A program made the translations under genes and the position numbers. Under the pieces are notes generated by a model that was not told the DNA's origin, made no database searches, and saw nothing but the letters and a program-made list of their open reading frames with translations. A stretch of 44,957 nucleotides of DNA from DASPWV01 sp046727855. Lineage in GTDB: Bacteria > Acidobacteriota > Vicinamibacteria > Vicinamibacterales > UBA2999. The stretch is taken from assembly GCA_046727855.1 (NCBI GenBank), contig JBKPDL010000043.1, positions 1-44,957 of the forward strand. Reading direction: 5' to 3'. Positions 1 through 7,253 of this stretch are shown in pieces; within the stretch, counting starts at the first letter, position 1; the number at the start of each line of letters is the position of its first letter.

Positions 1-26
1 GGCTCGGAGATGTGTATAAGAGACAG
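1..26 (+). other. Nextera sequencing adapter (Tn5 mosaic end)
   Basis: The first 26 bases match the 3' part of the Illumina Nextera read-2 adapter. Positions 8-26 are the 19-bp Tn5 mosaic end (AGATGTGTATAAGAGACAG). This is library DNA, not genome. Genomic sequence starts at 27, and any reading frame crossing this point is artificial. Confidence 0.97.
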
Positions 27-146
27 GATCAACACGATGGCAATCGCGATGATCAGCAGGACGTGAATGAACCCACCGAGAGTATAGGAGCTCACCATTC
101 CCAACAGCCAGAGAACGATGAGCAGGACGAGAATCGTAGTCAGCAT
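27..146 (-). CDS. lmo0937-family small membrane protein, 3' end cut off
   Basis: Forty codons are visible from an ATG at 146 down to the adapter at 26, where the gene is cut. The product is almost entirely hydrophobic and starts MLTTILVLLIVLWLLGMVSS, followed by a second hydrophobic stretch. This is the pattern of the roughly 50-residue lmo0937-type (DUF5670) two-helix membrane proteins, of unknown function and often found beside stress genes. A strong ribosome binding site (AAAGGAG) lies about 8 bases before the ATG. The gene follows the YtxH gene by 26 bases on the same strand and is probably the last gene of that operon. The family call is from recognition of the residue pattern. The stop codon is missing only because of the adapter. 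Confidence 0.8.
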
Positions 147-172
147 CTGAATGGCTCCTTTGTTGGTTCCAC

Positions 173-505
173 TTACACGCTGGGTGCGGTATTCGACATA
201 CGGTCGCTCGTGGTCGCCGTGGACGTCGGCGTGGTGCGATCAGTGCCCGTGATCCGTTCGGTCACCGACGACACACGGTCGGATAGCTGGCTGGAGATCT
301 GCTGGCCGCGCTCACGTGCCTGCTGCCGCAGTGTCTCGGTCGCCTCGCTTACGCGATTGGCGAGTCCGCGGTACTGCTCTCCGAGGATCTCGCGTGTCTC
401 TGTTCCCGACTTTGGCGCAAAGAGTAGCGCCATTCCGGCGCCGATTACGGCGCCAGCAAACAACCCCAGCGCGAAGCTGGCTCCGGTCCCTTCCTCTCGA
501 TACAT
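173..505 (-). CDS. YtxH-domain protein
   Basis: 110-residue protein. After a short polar N-terminus (MYREEGTGAS) there is one glycine/alanine-rich hydrophobic helix, residues about 11-32, ending in LLFAPKSGTETRE. This helix-FAPKSG/AP.SG.E.R sequence is the hallmark of YtxH/GvpP-like proteins. The rest is a polar, helical, Q/R/E-rich tail ending in a Ser/Thr-rich segment. Bacterial YtxH proteins are general-stress or envelope-associated proteins without known enzymatic activity. The ATG at 505 has a strong AGGAGGG upstream and is preferred over the longer open frame, whose upstream part only shadows the neighbouring gene. It lies 17 bases after the DUF948-like gene, as in the ytxG-ytxH pair of Bacillus. 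Confidence 0.85.
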   Translation of the reverse strand: MYREEGTGASFALGLFAGAVIGAGMALLFAPKSGTETREILGEQYRGLANRVSEATETLRQQARERGQQISSQLSDRVSSVTERITGTDRTTPTSTATTSDRMSNTAPSV

Positions 506-522
506 GGTCCGCTCCCTCCTAT

Positions 523-912
523 TCACCCTTCCACTATCGACATGTTTGATTGCGTCCGTCGTGCTGCGCGCCAGCGTTTGACCATGCGCATCAGTCCGCC
601 CGCGACACCAGCGGCCACGGCCGCGCGCGGCCACACGAGGGCGCCGAGCCGGCCCGCAGTGTTGTTCACGGAATCGATCGCACGGCTCACATCGTCGGTG
701 CGGGTGCGAACGACCGCGCTCGTATGTTCGAGATTCGTCAACACGCCCTCGAGGCGCAGCAGCAACGGTGACATCTTGGCGTCGAGTGCGTCCGTCGCGG
801 CCTGATACGCGCGAAACGCGGCGATGACCGCACCGATCATGAAGAGCGTCTGCACGACGCTCGCAATTGCGAGCACGACGAGAATGATATTTGTCGTATC
901 GAGCCGCTCCAT
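523..912 (-). CDS. DUF948-like (YtxG-type) membrane protein
   Basis: 129 residues. A single N-terminal transmembrane helix (about residues 9-33, IILVVLAIASVVQTLFMIGA) is followed by a helical region in which V, L and T recur at coiled-coil spacing (LLRLEGVLTNLEHTSAVVRTRTDDVSRAIDSV, about residues 50-85). The C-terminus has a short glycine/alanine-rich hydrophobic patch and a basic tail. This architecture and the position directly upstream of a YtxH gene match DUF948/YtxG proteins, although the sequence match is only by pattern. The ATG at 912 has AGAGG at suitable spacing. It is the first gene of a three-gene minus-strand operon behind the sigma-54-like promoter at 944-960. Inferred role: membrane stress protein. 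Confidence 0.7.
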   Translation of the reverse strand: MERLDTTNIILVVLAIASVVQTLFMIGAVIAAFRAYQAATDALDAKMSPLLLRLEGVLTNLEHTSAVVRTRTDDVSRAIDSVNNTAGRLGALVWPRAAVAAGVAGGLMRMVKRWRAARRTQSNMSIVEG

Positions 913-943
913 GCGCCAGCCTCTGGAAAGCCGCCGAGCCGTG

Positions 944-960
944 ATGCACGGTTCGTGCCC
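944..960 (-). promoter_or_regulatory. Sigma-54-like promoter upstream of the DUF948/YtxH/lmo0937 operon
   Basis: Read on the minus strand this is GGGCACGAACCGTGCAT. It carries the GG-N10-GC core of sigma-54 promoters (-24 GGCACG, -12 TGC) and ends about 32 bases before the ATG at 912. The first T of the -24 consensus is G here. An NtrC-type activator is encoded at 2251-3813. Direct control by that activator is inference. Confidence 0.5.
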
Positions 961-1036
961 GCGCTTACGGGTCCGTCCCTACCTCTGCCGTTTAAGTGGC
1001 CGCGGGCAGTATGAAACACGCGCCGCCCCGTGAGGC

Positions 1037-1474
1037 TCAACTGTCCAACCGGTTACCTGTTCTGGCTAAACCGTGTTTCACAACGGGCTCGGCGTTGCTT
1101 CGTCGGTATTGGAGCAGACGCTCTATCTCGGCGACGAGCGCCGCCGGATCGCACGGCTTCACGACAATCGCATCGAAGCCCGAGGCACGTGCTTGATTGA
1201 GCTGTTTCACATGCGAATAGCCAGTTGCCGCGAGCAACGGAATGTGTTGCGTGTCGGGCGCCTGGCGGAGACGAATTGCCGCTTCAAAGCCCGTGATTCC
1301 GGGCAATTCCAGGTCGAGCACAATCACGTCCGGCATGCAGCGATGCGCCTGCTCAACGGCCGTCAAACCGTCCTCTGCCTCGACAACGTCATATCCAACG
1401 GACCGGAGGTACAGGCCCCAGATCTCGAGGGCATCGGGGTAATCATCGACGAGGAGAACGCGTTTCGACGGCAC
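1037..1474 (-). CDS. Stand-alone response-regulator receiver protein
   Basis: A CheY-like receiver without an output domain. From the GTG chosen here (145 residues): acidic pair D10-D11 (VLLVDDY), phosphoacceptor D54 in VIVLDLELPG, the T/A switch region LLAATGY, and the conserved lysine in VVKPCDP. All core residues are present, so it should be phosphorylatable. The open frame extends upstream to 1618, overlapping the divergent kinase gene. The GTG at 1474 is chosen because the receiver fold starts immediately after it; a TTG or GTG 20-30 codons upstream cannot be excluded. It diverges from the kinase/NtrC pair and probably belongs to the same signalling cluster. Target unknown. Confidence 0.85.
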   Translation of the reverse strand: MPSKRVLLVDDYPDALEIWGLYLRSVGYDVVEAEDGLTAVEQAHRCMPDVIVLDLELPGITGFEAAIRLRQAPDTQHIPLLAATGYSHVKQLNQARASGFDAIVVKPCDPAALVAEIERLLQYRRSNAEPVVKHGLARTGNRLDS

Positions 1475-1576
1475 GACAAATTTCCAGTTCGAAGATTTCC
1501 GGGCACGACCGGATTTCTCCGCGGAGTCTGACTTCAAGCTGCATGCCACGCGTGACGGTGGTAGGCTCGACGTGGC

Positions 1577-2254
1577 ATGTCGGTTGACATCAGCGACGTT
1601 CTGCATGTGCTGGCGCACGAGCTTCGAGGACCGTCAGGCATCGCGCAAGGGTATCTCCGCATGCTGCTGGAGAATCGTCTGACCGATTCAGCTGATCGGC
1701 GGCGCGCGCTCGAACAGACGCAGCGGGCGTTGGCGCGCGTGAGTGAGTTGACCAACGAAAGCTCCCAACTGGCGAACTGGTTCGACGCACAACGCGAGAC
1801 GAAGGTGGCTGGACGCGTTGATGCGCGCGCGTTGATCGAGCGCGTCGCAGCTAGTGCGGGTATCGACCCCGTCCCGACCATCCACATCGATGTGGCGCCG
1901 GCGAGTGCATCGGTGCCGACAGCAAGCGAGGACGCACTTGCCGCAGCACTGGCTGCCTGCGTGAAGGCGGCCGCGCGCGAGCTGAAAGGCAAGCCGGTGA
2001 CCATTGCGACGCGCGTCAACGGCAACCACGCGCTAGATGTGTTGATTGGCAGCGATGAACAGCTCGACGCGTTGTCGCAAGGGCCGGATGCCGACAACGC
2101 CGGACCCATCTCACTGGAGCGCGGCGGTCTCGGGTTGTCGCTCGTGCTCGCCGCTGCGGTTCTCGATGCGCATGGCGCCGCACATTGGACGACGAACGGC
2201 TCACGCAATACAGTAGGAGTTCGACTCCCGTTGGAAGAAAGGCCACATCAGTGA
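1577..2254 (+). CDS. Short histidine kinase (DHp plus degenerate ATPase domain)
   Basis: 225 residues with no sensor or transmembrane segment. The N-terminus is a DHp helix with the phospho-accepting histidine H14 in LAHELRGP. The second half should be a HATPase_c domain, but the N box lacks its asparagine (LAACVKAA) and the G1 box DxGxG is not recognisable (DVLIGSDEQ). Only the G2-like GGLGLSLVLAAAVLDAHGA is clear. It may therefore be a phosphotransfer or phosphatase partner rather than an active kinase. The ATG at 1577 starts right at the DHp helix. Its TGA overlaps the GTG of the NtrC-type gene in a GTGA arrangement, so the two are translationally coupled and probably a cognate pair. Confidence 0.8.
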   Translation: MSVDISDVLHVLAHELRGPSGIAQGYLRMLLENRLTDSADRRRALEQTQRALARVSELTNESSQLANWFDAQRETKVAGRVDARALIERVAASAGIDPVPTIHIDVAPASASVPTASEDALAAALAACVKAAARELKGKPVTIATRVNGNHALDVLIGSDEQLDALSQGPDADNAGPISLERGGLGLSLVLAAAVLDAHGAAHWTTNGSRNTVGVRLPLEERPHQ

Positions 2255-3813
2255 CCCCCGCGAAACTTGCGCTGGTCGACGACGATCAGCAGTTCGTTCA
2301 GTACCTGGATACGCTTCTCCGTTCACGCGGATATGACGTGCAGCCGTTTACGAGTGGCAGCGAGTTGCTGCAGGCCATGCACACCGACGCTCCGCCGGAC
2401 GTGGTGCTGCTCGACGTCTCAATGCCCGAAATGGATGGCCTCGAAACGTTGAAGGCCGTACGTGTGGCGCATCCCAACGTGCAGGTAATCATGCTCTCGG
2501 GTCGCCAGGCGCCGGCGACCATCGTCGATGCGATGCGCCAGGGTGCGGCGGACTACGTGGTCAAGCCCGACGATCCGAATGGTGTGGGCGAAGCAGCCCT
2601 GGAATCCGCAATCCGCAACGCGGTTGAGAAGACCGTTCTGACCAGCGAAGTCGCGCGACTGCGCACCCAGGTCGGCGAGGACCCAGAAGGCGTGACGTTT
2701 TGGGGTCCTGGACCCGCCATGCGCAATGTGATGGCGATGGTCGAGCGTGTCGCCGACAGCGACGTCGGTGTGCTGCTGCGCGGGGAAAGCGGCGTCGGCA
2801 AAGAAGTAATCGCAAGAGAACTGCACCGCCGCTCCCCGCGTCGCAGCAAGCCGTTCGTCAAAGTCAACGCCGCGGCGCTCCCGTCGGAGCTTTTAGAGAG
2901 CGAGCTTTTCGGTCACGAACGGGGCGCGTTTACCGGCGCGCAGAACGTCCGCATCGGCAAGTTCGAGTTTGCAAACCACGGCACGCTGATGCTCGACGAG
3001 ATCGGCGAGATGCCGCCAGGCCTGCAGGTCAAGCTGCTGCACGTGCTCCAGGATAGCGAGTTCACCAAGCTCGGGAGCAACAAGCCAGTGTCTGTCGACG
3101 TCCGCATTCTCGCCGCGACCAATCGCGACCTCGAAGCGATGATGCGCGCGGGATCGTTCCGCGAAGACCTCTATTACCGACTGCAAGTGATAGAGATTTT
3201 CATTCCGCCGCTGCGCGAACGACGCGAGGAGATCAACCAGTTCATCGAGTTCTTCCTGGTCAAGTACTCGGAGCGCTATGGCCGGCCGTTGCGCAAGCCG
3301 TCGGATGCGCTGCGCGACACCCTCATGAATTATTGGTGGCCTGGGAACGTGCGCGAGCTCGAAAACGTCATCAAGCGGTTCGTCATTCTGCAGGACGAGG
3401 CGCTGGTGTTGGCCGAGTTGAAGCGCGCCCGCACGGTTGCCGCCGAACATGCGGCACCTGTCGCCTTCGCTTCAGCCGCTCGTCCGGCGCCGACCGCGCC
3501 ACCTGTTCAAGCCGCGCCACCGCCGCCGCCACCATCGCCGGCACCGGCGCCTGTTGGCCCAGCCAGCGATGCCACGGCTGAGGATGATTCCGATGAGGAT
3601 GCGGAACCTGATAGTGCCCTGGCGACGCCGGCGAACGTGAGTCTGCCGGAACTCGCACGAGAAGCGGCAATGAAGGCCGAGCGCGCGGCGATCCAGCAAG
3701 CGCTCGACCGCTTCCGCTGGAATCGCCGCAAGGCGGCCGACGCGCTTGGCGTGAGCTACAAGACGCTGCTCAACAAGATGAAGGAGTGTGGCATCAGCGA
3801 GCAGCAGGCATGA
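2251..3813 (+). CDS. NtrC-family sigma-54-dependent response regulator
   Basis: 520 residues in the classic order. Receiver: D10-D12 acidic pocket, phosphoacceptor D55 in VVLLDVSMPEMDG. AAA+ domain: Walker A GESGVGKE from residue 178, the sigma-54 contact loop GAFTGA at 225-230, Walker B LMLDEIGEM, sensor/arginine-finger region FREDLYYRL, and WWPGNVRELEN. A long proline/alanine-rich linker (about residues 410-455) leads to a C-terminal Fis-type helix-turn-helix (NRRKAADALGVSYKTLLNKM). GAFTGA shows it activates sigma-54 RNA polymerase. The GTG start at 2251 overlaps the kinase stop and has GGAAGAAAGG upstream; the longer frame from 2185 lies inside the kinase gene. Candidate targets are the sigma-54-like sites at 944-960, 11596-11611 and 12584-12599 (inference). 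Confidence 0.95.
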   Translation: MTPAKLALVDDDQQFVQYLDTLLRSRGYDVQPFTSGSELLQAMHTDAPPDVVLLDVSMPEMDGLETLKAVRVAHPNVQVIMLSGRQAPATIVDAMRQGAADYVVKPDDPNGVGEAALESAIRNAVEKTVLTSEVARLRTQVGEDPEGVTFWGPGPAMRNVMAMVERVADSDVGVLLRGESGVGKEVIARELHRRSPRRSKPFVKVNAAALPSELLESELFGHERGAFTGAQNVRIGKFEFANHGTLMLDEIGEMPPGLQVKLLHVLQDSEFTKLGSNKPVSVDVRILAATNRDLEAMMRAGSFREDLYYRLQVIEIFIPPLRERREEINQFIEFFLVKYSERYGRPLRKPSDALRDTLMNYWWPGNVRELENVIKRFVILQDEALVLAELKRARTVAAEHAAPVAFASAARPAPTAPPVQAAPPPPPPSPAPAPVGPASDATAEDDSDEDAEPDSALATPANVSLPELAREAAMKAERAAIQQALDRFRWNRRKAADALGVSYKTLLNKMKECGISEQQA

Positions 3814-3816
3814 AGA

Positions 3817-3970
3817 GAACTAGCCAAGGGCCCTGCGCCTTGATATCCGGCTAACTCCGCGGCGCTTTGCTAGTTCTTGTTGTTGCGTTGGCGCGCTCCG
3901 CGCGCCATAGACCGTTATGCGGGGTCCATAACGCGTACAAAATTCACGTCTGTGGCCTCCTAACGGTCTA
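3817..3970 (+). repeat. Element A, copy 1: three-hairpin intergenic repeat
   Basis: A 154-bp element whose reverse complement recurs at 10889-11040, about 90% identical by eye. It has three inverted repeats in a row: arms GAACTAGCCAAGG and CTTTGCTAGTTC (3817-3876), a central GGCGCGC-TCC-GCGCGCC hairpin (3890-3906), and arms TAGACCGTTATGCGG and CCTCCTAACGGTCTA (3908-3970). It begins three bases after the NtrC stop codon and lies between convergent genes. No open frame or transposase is present. Confidence 0.9.
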
Positions 3971-3976
3971 AAGCTT

Positions 3977-4017
3977 GCCTCGCCGAAGCTCGCAAGAAGG
4001 AAGCGAGCGAAGGCGGG
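3977..4017. repeat. Hairpin with GAA/GAA internal loop
   Basis: Directly after element A copy 1, CGCC-GAA-GCTCGC (3981-3993) can pair with GCGAGC-GAA-GGCG (4003-4015), leaving a symmetric GAA/GAA internal loop. It lies in the convergent gap before the stop of the 4056-4757 gene and could help terminate transcription. It is not present beside copy 2. The rest of the gap up to 4055 shows nothing else. Confidence 0.4.
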
Positions 4018-4055
4018 AACGAGGGCTACGAGCGCACGGCCTGGTGGTCGCTGCG

Positions 4056-4757
4056 CTATCGATCCTTCGTGAACGCATGAGAAAGCCGCTCGAGCCGCGC
4101 GGCCACTTTCGCAAGGCGGCGAATGTTCCGATCAAAGAGTGCAAGGAGATGCGTCAGCTCCATGTCGCCTTCTCGCACCGGCAGTAGCGCGGGCATGAAC
4201 TGGAGCACGCTCAACGGCTGCCGCATCTCCTGCCCCACCAGTCGCGCAACTCCAATCAGCTGCGCCTTTTGCCGTTCGTTGGCGTCCGTGTAGATAGCGA
4301 CGAAGGTTCCCACCGTCTGTCGCTGGAGTGCCCGGATCGTTGCGGTCACGCGCCGCATCGCACGGAGCGCGTCATCCAGCGGCATGTCCCCCGCCCGTGC
4401 GGCTTCGTGCAGAACGAACTCTTCGAGGACGTCGCCGAGAGTGTCGTACTCCTGCAAGAGCTGATAGACCGTCGCGCCGTGACCGAAGCGCAATCTTCCC
4501 AGCGCCGCAGCGTGGCGCATGACGCTGTCGTGCACTTCGTGTCCCTCAGCAACTGGCGCAGACAGGCGTTCCGCGATCTCGACGATAAATATCTCCGCGT
4601 GTGGAATCAAATCGTGCGCTGGAGGCAACGGCCAGCCACCTGCCGTCAGCGCCGCGGTGACCAGGTCGAACCACTTCGCTGACAGTGGGCCGCGCGAAGC
4701 CTTGAGGCGCGACGCCAACGACAGCGCAACCGGATCAGGCGTGAACGTGTCGAGCAT
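4056..4757 (-). CDS. RsbRD-type sensor protein with degenerate kinase helix
   Basis: 233 residues, soluble. Residues about 15-150 resemble the helical RsbRD_N sensor domain found in stressosome proteins and some histidine kinases. The diagnostic part is RHAAALGRLRFGHGATVYQLLQEYDTL split over its HAxxRxxxGxxxxQLLxEY pattern. The C-terminal 70 residues look like a DHp helix (ANERQKAQLIGVARLVGQEMRQPLSV), but the phospho-accepting histidine is replaced by glutamine (GQEMRQPL in place of SHELRTPL). The protein ends without any ATPase domain. It is probably a non-catalytic signalling protein or the N-terminal remnant of a kinase. The ATG at 4757 is clear. It lies 118 bases downstream of another kinase fragment on the same strand. 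Confidence 0.7.
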   Translation of the reverse strand: MLDTFTPDPVALSLASRLKASRGPLSAKWFDLVTAALTAGGWPLPPAHDLIPHAEIFIVEIAERLSAPVAEGHEVHDSVMRHAAALGRLRFGHGATVYQLLQEYDTLGDVLEEFVLHEAARAGDMPLDDALRAMRRVTATIRALQRQTVGTFVAIYTDANERQKAQLIGVARLVGQEMRQPLSVLQFMPALLPVREGDMELTHLLALFDRNIRRLAKVAARLERLSHAFTKDR

Positions 4758-4875
4758 AGCGCGACCCTCAACTTGCTACGCCTTCGAAACCAACGACATC
4801 TGACAGTGAACGGCGTGAAGTATTTTTTGGCATGGATGTTCGGCCCAGGCAGCCTCGTGCTGTTGTGATTTCTCG

Positions 4876-5223
4876 CTAACCAGATTGGCTGATAACCAGC
4901 GGATCCGACAGACGAAATATCGCGCCGGCACGGGCGAGCGGCGGCTCACCACGCATTCCGGCAGACGCATTCAGCAGCTCGTCGACGAGTTGCGTTTCGA
5001 GGCGGGCGTTGCGTTCAATCGACGCGAGCGCGCGCTGGGTTTCGTCGTGGTCGAGGAAGCCGGCCTTGAGCAGTTCGACCGAGCCCAGAATAGCATTGAG
5101 CGGCGTTCGCAACTCGTGAGAGACGGCGCTGGCGATCAGAAGGCGCGCGCGGCGGCGCCGCTTGTCCCAGCTGCGACGCCAGCGAAGCAACCTTCCAACC
5201 ATTCTCACCACCGTCCTCACCAT
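4876..5223 (-). pseudogene. Histidine-kinase DHp fragment lacking the ATPase domain
   Basis: About 115 residues: a basic, arginine-rich N-terminus (VRMVGRLLRWRRSWDKRRRRAR) followed by an intact DHp helix with H box SHELRTPLNAILG and the second helix (IERNARLETQLVDELLNAS). After this point, where a kinase would continue into its ATP-binding domain, the frame runs into about 25 residues without family similarity and stops. A kinase that lost its catalytic half is the simplest reading; a stand-alone DHp phosphotransfer protein is the alternative. The ATG at 5223 has AGAGGG just upstream; a TTG at 5250 is also possible. The downstream neighbour (4056-4757) is likewise ATPase-less. Confidence 0.6.
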
Positions 5224-5643
5224 CACGCCCTCTGGTGATCGGTATCGCAAGCTGCGTGCCGCTACCTTCTGTGAGAACGTGGTTACCTAGTGGGTGTTGA
5301 GCTTGCCCGCTGATAGGCGGCTTTCGCGAGTGTTGGCACGTCCGTGATTGCTTCGCAGTTGGTATGACGCTTGCTTTTGCGGTATCCGCAGGGAACGCTG
5401 GCCACAGCGTTCAGCCAAGAAGTTTGTAGTATTCAAAGCCCGTCTTTATACCCGCAATTTTACCCGCCAGTAGCGCCGTTGGGTTCGCCCAACGGCGCCC
5501 CACCATTCGGTTCCTCGCTCGCGTTGATGGTCAATGGCGATCGTCAAATGGTCCACGGTTGGTCAGAGCTCCGCATTCCGCGCACGCCGACTATTGACCG
5601 TCGACTGTCGACAACACGGAACATGTCACAATGCCCGACGGGA
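5224..5643 (+). promoter_or_regulatory. Leader region of the leucine-degradation operon
   Basis: About 420 bases without a credible gene. It holds a perfect 11-bp stem with a TTCG loop (5473-5498, listed separately), an AT-richer stretch around 5424-5465 and a short GACTATTGACCGTCGACTG-type repeat at about 5588-5612. The open frame running through it is only the upstream extension of the carboxyltransferase frame. The promoter must lie here but no convincing -35/-10 pair was found. Confidence 0.5.
5473..5498 (+). promoter_or_regulatory. Perfect 11-bp hairpin with TTCG loop
   Basis: GCGCCGTTGGG (5473-5483), loop TTCG, then CCCAACGGCGC (5488-5498). This is a very stable UUCG-type tetraloop hairpin about 145 bases before the carboxyltransferase start. 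No T tract follows, so it is not a standard intrinsic terminator. It may be a leader RNA structure or a repeat remnant. Confidence 0.6.
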
Positions 5644-7251
5644 ATGGACGTTCTCGAGACCCACATCGATCCCAACAGCCGAGATTTTCAGACCAACCGG
5701 GAGCGCATGGCCGCGCTGGTTACGGAGTATCGTGAGCGACTGGCCAAGGTGCGCGAAGGCGGGGGCGCCAAGTACATGCAACGACACCGCGAGCAGGGAA
5801 AGCTGCCCGTCCGCGAGCGCATCGATAAGCTCATCGATTCCGCTTCCGCGTTCCTCGAGTTGTCTCCGCTCGCCGCGTGGGGAATGTACGATGAAGAGGC
5901 CCCTGCTGCTGGCATCGTGACCGGGATCGGTCGCGTCTCGGGCGAGGACGTGCTGATCGTCGCTAACGACGCAACCGTCAAAGGCGGCACGTACTATCCT
6001 GTCACGGTCAAAAAGCACATTCGCGCGCAGGAGATCGCGCTGCAGAATCGGCTACCGTGCGTCTATCTCGTCGACTCGGGTGGTGCGTTCCTGCCCTTGC
6101 AGGCCGAGGTTTTTCCTGACCGCGATCACTTCGGCCGCATCTTTTTCAATCAGGCGCGGATGTCGGCTGAACGTATTCCACAAATCGCCGTGGTGATGGG
6201 CTCCTGCACGGCTGGTGGCGCCTACGTGCCCGCGATGTCTGACGAGACCATCATCGTCAAGAACACCGGGACCATCTTTCTCGGCGGGCCGCCGCTCGTA
6301 AAGGCTGCGACTGGCGAGGAAGTCACCGCCGAGGAGCTCGGCGGCGCCGACGTCCACACCCGGTTATCGGGCGTCGCGGACTATTTCGCGGAAGACGACG
6401 AGCATGCGCTTCATCAGGCGCGAACGATCGTCTCCACCCTGAATCGCGTCAAGCAATTTCCCGGTGATGTCGTCCCGCCTGAGGAGCCCGCGTACGATCC
6501 GGCAGAGATCTACGGCATCGTCAATGTCGACGTGCGGCGCCCGTACGACGTGCGCGAGGTGATTGCGCGAATAGCGGACGGCTCGAGGTTCGACGAGTTC
6601 AAGGAACGGTACGCCACGACAATCGTGTGCGGGTTTGCCCGTGTCCACGGATTTCTCGTCGGCGTCGTTGCCAACAACGGGGTTTTGTTCTCCGAATCGG
6701 CGTTGAAAGCGACGCACTTCATCGAGCTCTGCAACCTGCGCAGCATTCCGCTCGTCTTTTTGCAGAACATCACCGGCTTCATGGTCGGCAAACAGTACGA
6801 GCGCGGCGGCATCGCAAAAGACGGCGCCAAAATGGTGCACGCCGTGGCGAACTCCGTAGTGCCCAAGTTCACTGTAATCATCGGCGGCTCGTTCGGCGCC
6901 GGCAATTATGGGATGTGCGGCCGCGCATATGAGCCGCGCTTGTTATGGATGTGGCCCAACGCTCGAATCTCGGTGATGGGTGGCGAGCAAGCGGCAGGAG
7001 TGCTCACGACCGTTAAACGGGATCAACAGGCGCGCGAAGGGAAACCGTTTTCGGCCGAGGACGAAGCCGCCATCCGCGATCCGATTCTGGAAAAGTACGA
7101 GTCTGAAGGCTCGCCGTATTACTCCACGGCGCGGTTGTGGGACGACGGCATTCTCGATCCCGCGGAGACGCGCAGTGCGCTTGCGCTTGCGTTATCGGCC
7201 GCATTCAACGCGCCAATCGCGCCGGCACAATTCGGCGTGTTCCGCATGTAA
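5644..7251 (+). CDS. mccB: 3-methylcrotonyl-CoA carboxylase, carboxyltransferase (beta) subunit
   Basis: 535 residues from the ATG at 5644, the usual length of MCC beta. It transfers the carboxyl group from carboxybiotin to 3-methylcrotonyl-CoA in leucine breakdown. Both halves of the carboxyltransferase fold are present: N-terminal GGGAKYMQRHREQGKLPVRERI region and AGGAYVPAMSDE; C-terminal GGSFGAGNYGMCGRAYEPR and MGGEQAAGVL. These last motifs, with the operon context (methylglutaconyl-CoA hydratase, HMG-CoA lyase), favour MCC over propionyl- or geranyl-CoA carboxylase. The open frame runs upstream to 5371, but family members begin at about MDVLETHID. A second ATG at 5623 is possible. It is the first gene of a five-gene plus-strand operon. 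Confidence 0.95.
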   Translation: MDVLETHIDPNSRDFQTNRERMAALVTEYRERLAKVREGGGAKYMQRHREQGKLPVRERIDKLIDSASAFLELSPLAAWGMYDEEAPAAGIVTGIGRVSGEDVLIVANDATVKGGTYYPVTVKKHIRAQEIALQNRLPCVYLVDSGGAFLPLQAEVFPDRDHFGRIFFNQARMSAERIPQIAVVMGSCTAGGAYVPAMSDETIIVKNTGTIFLGGPPLVKAATGEEVTAEELGGADVHTRLSGVADYFAEDDEHALHQARTIVSTLNRVKQFPGDVVPPEEPAYDPAEIYGIVNVDVRRPYDVREVIARIADGSRFDEFKERYATTIVCGFARVHGFLVGVVANNGVLFSESALKATHFIELCNLRSIPLVFLQNITGFMVGKQYERGGIAKDGAKMVHAVANSVVPKFTVIIGGSFGAGNYGMCGRAYEPRLLWMWPNARISVMGGEQAAGVLTTVKRDQQAREGKPFSAEDEAAIRDPILEKYESEGSPYYSTARLWDDGILDPAETRSALALALSAAFNAPIAPAQFGVFRM

Positions 7252-7253
7252 AA

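Noticed and set aside
5334..5351. TGGCACG followed by TTGC upstream of mccB as a sigma-54 promoter
   Set aside because: The distance between the GG and GC elements is 13 bases instead of the strict 10.
5371..5643. N-terminal extension of the carboxyltransferase or a leader peptide gene
   Set aside because: The extra 91 residues have no family similarity and the segment contains a hairpin and repeat typical of non-coding DNA.
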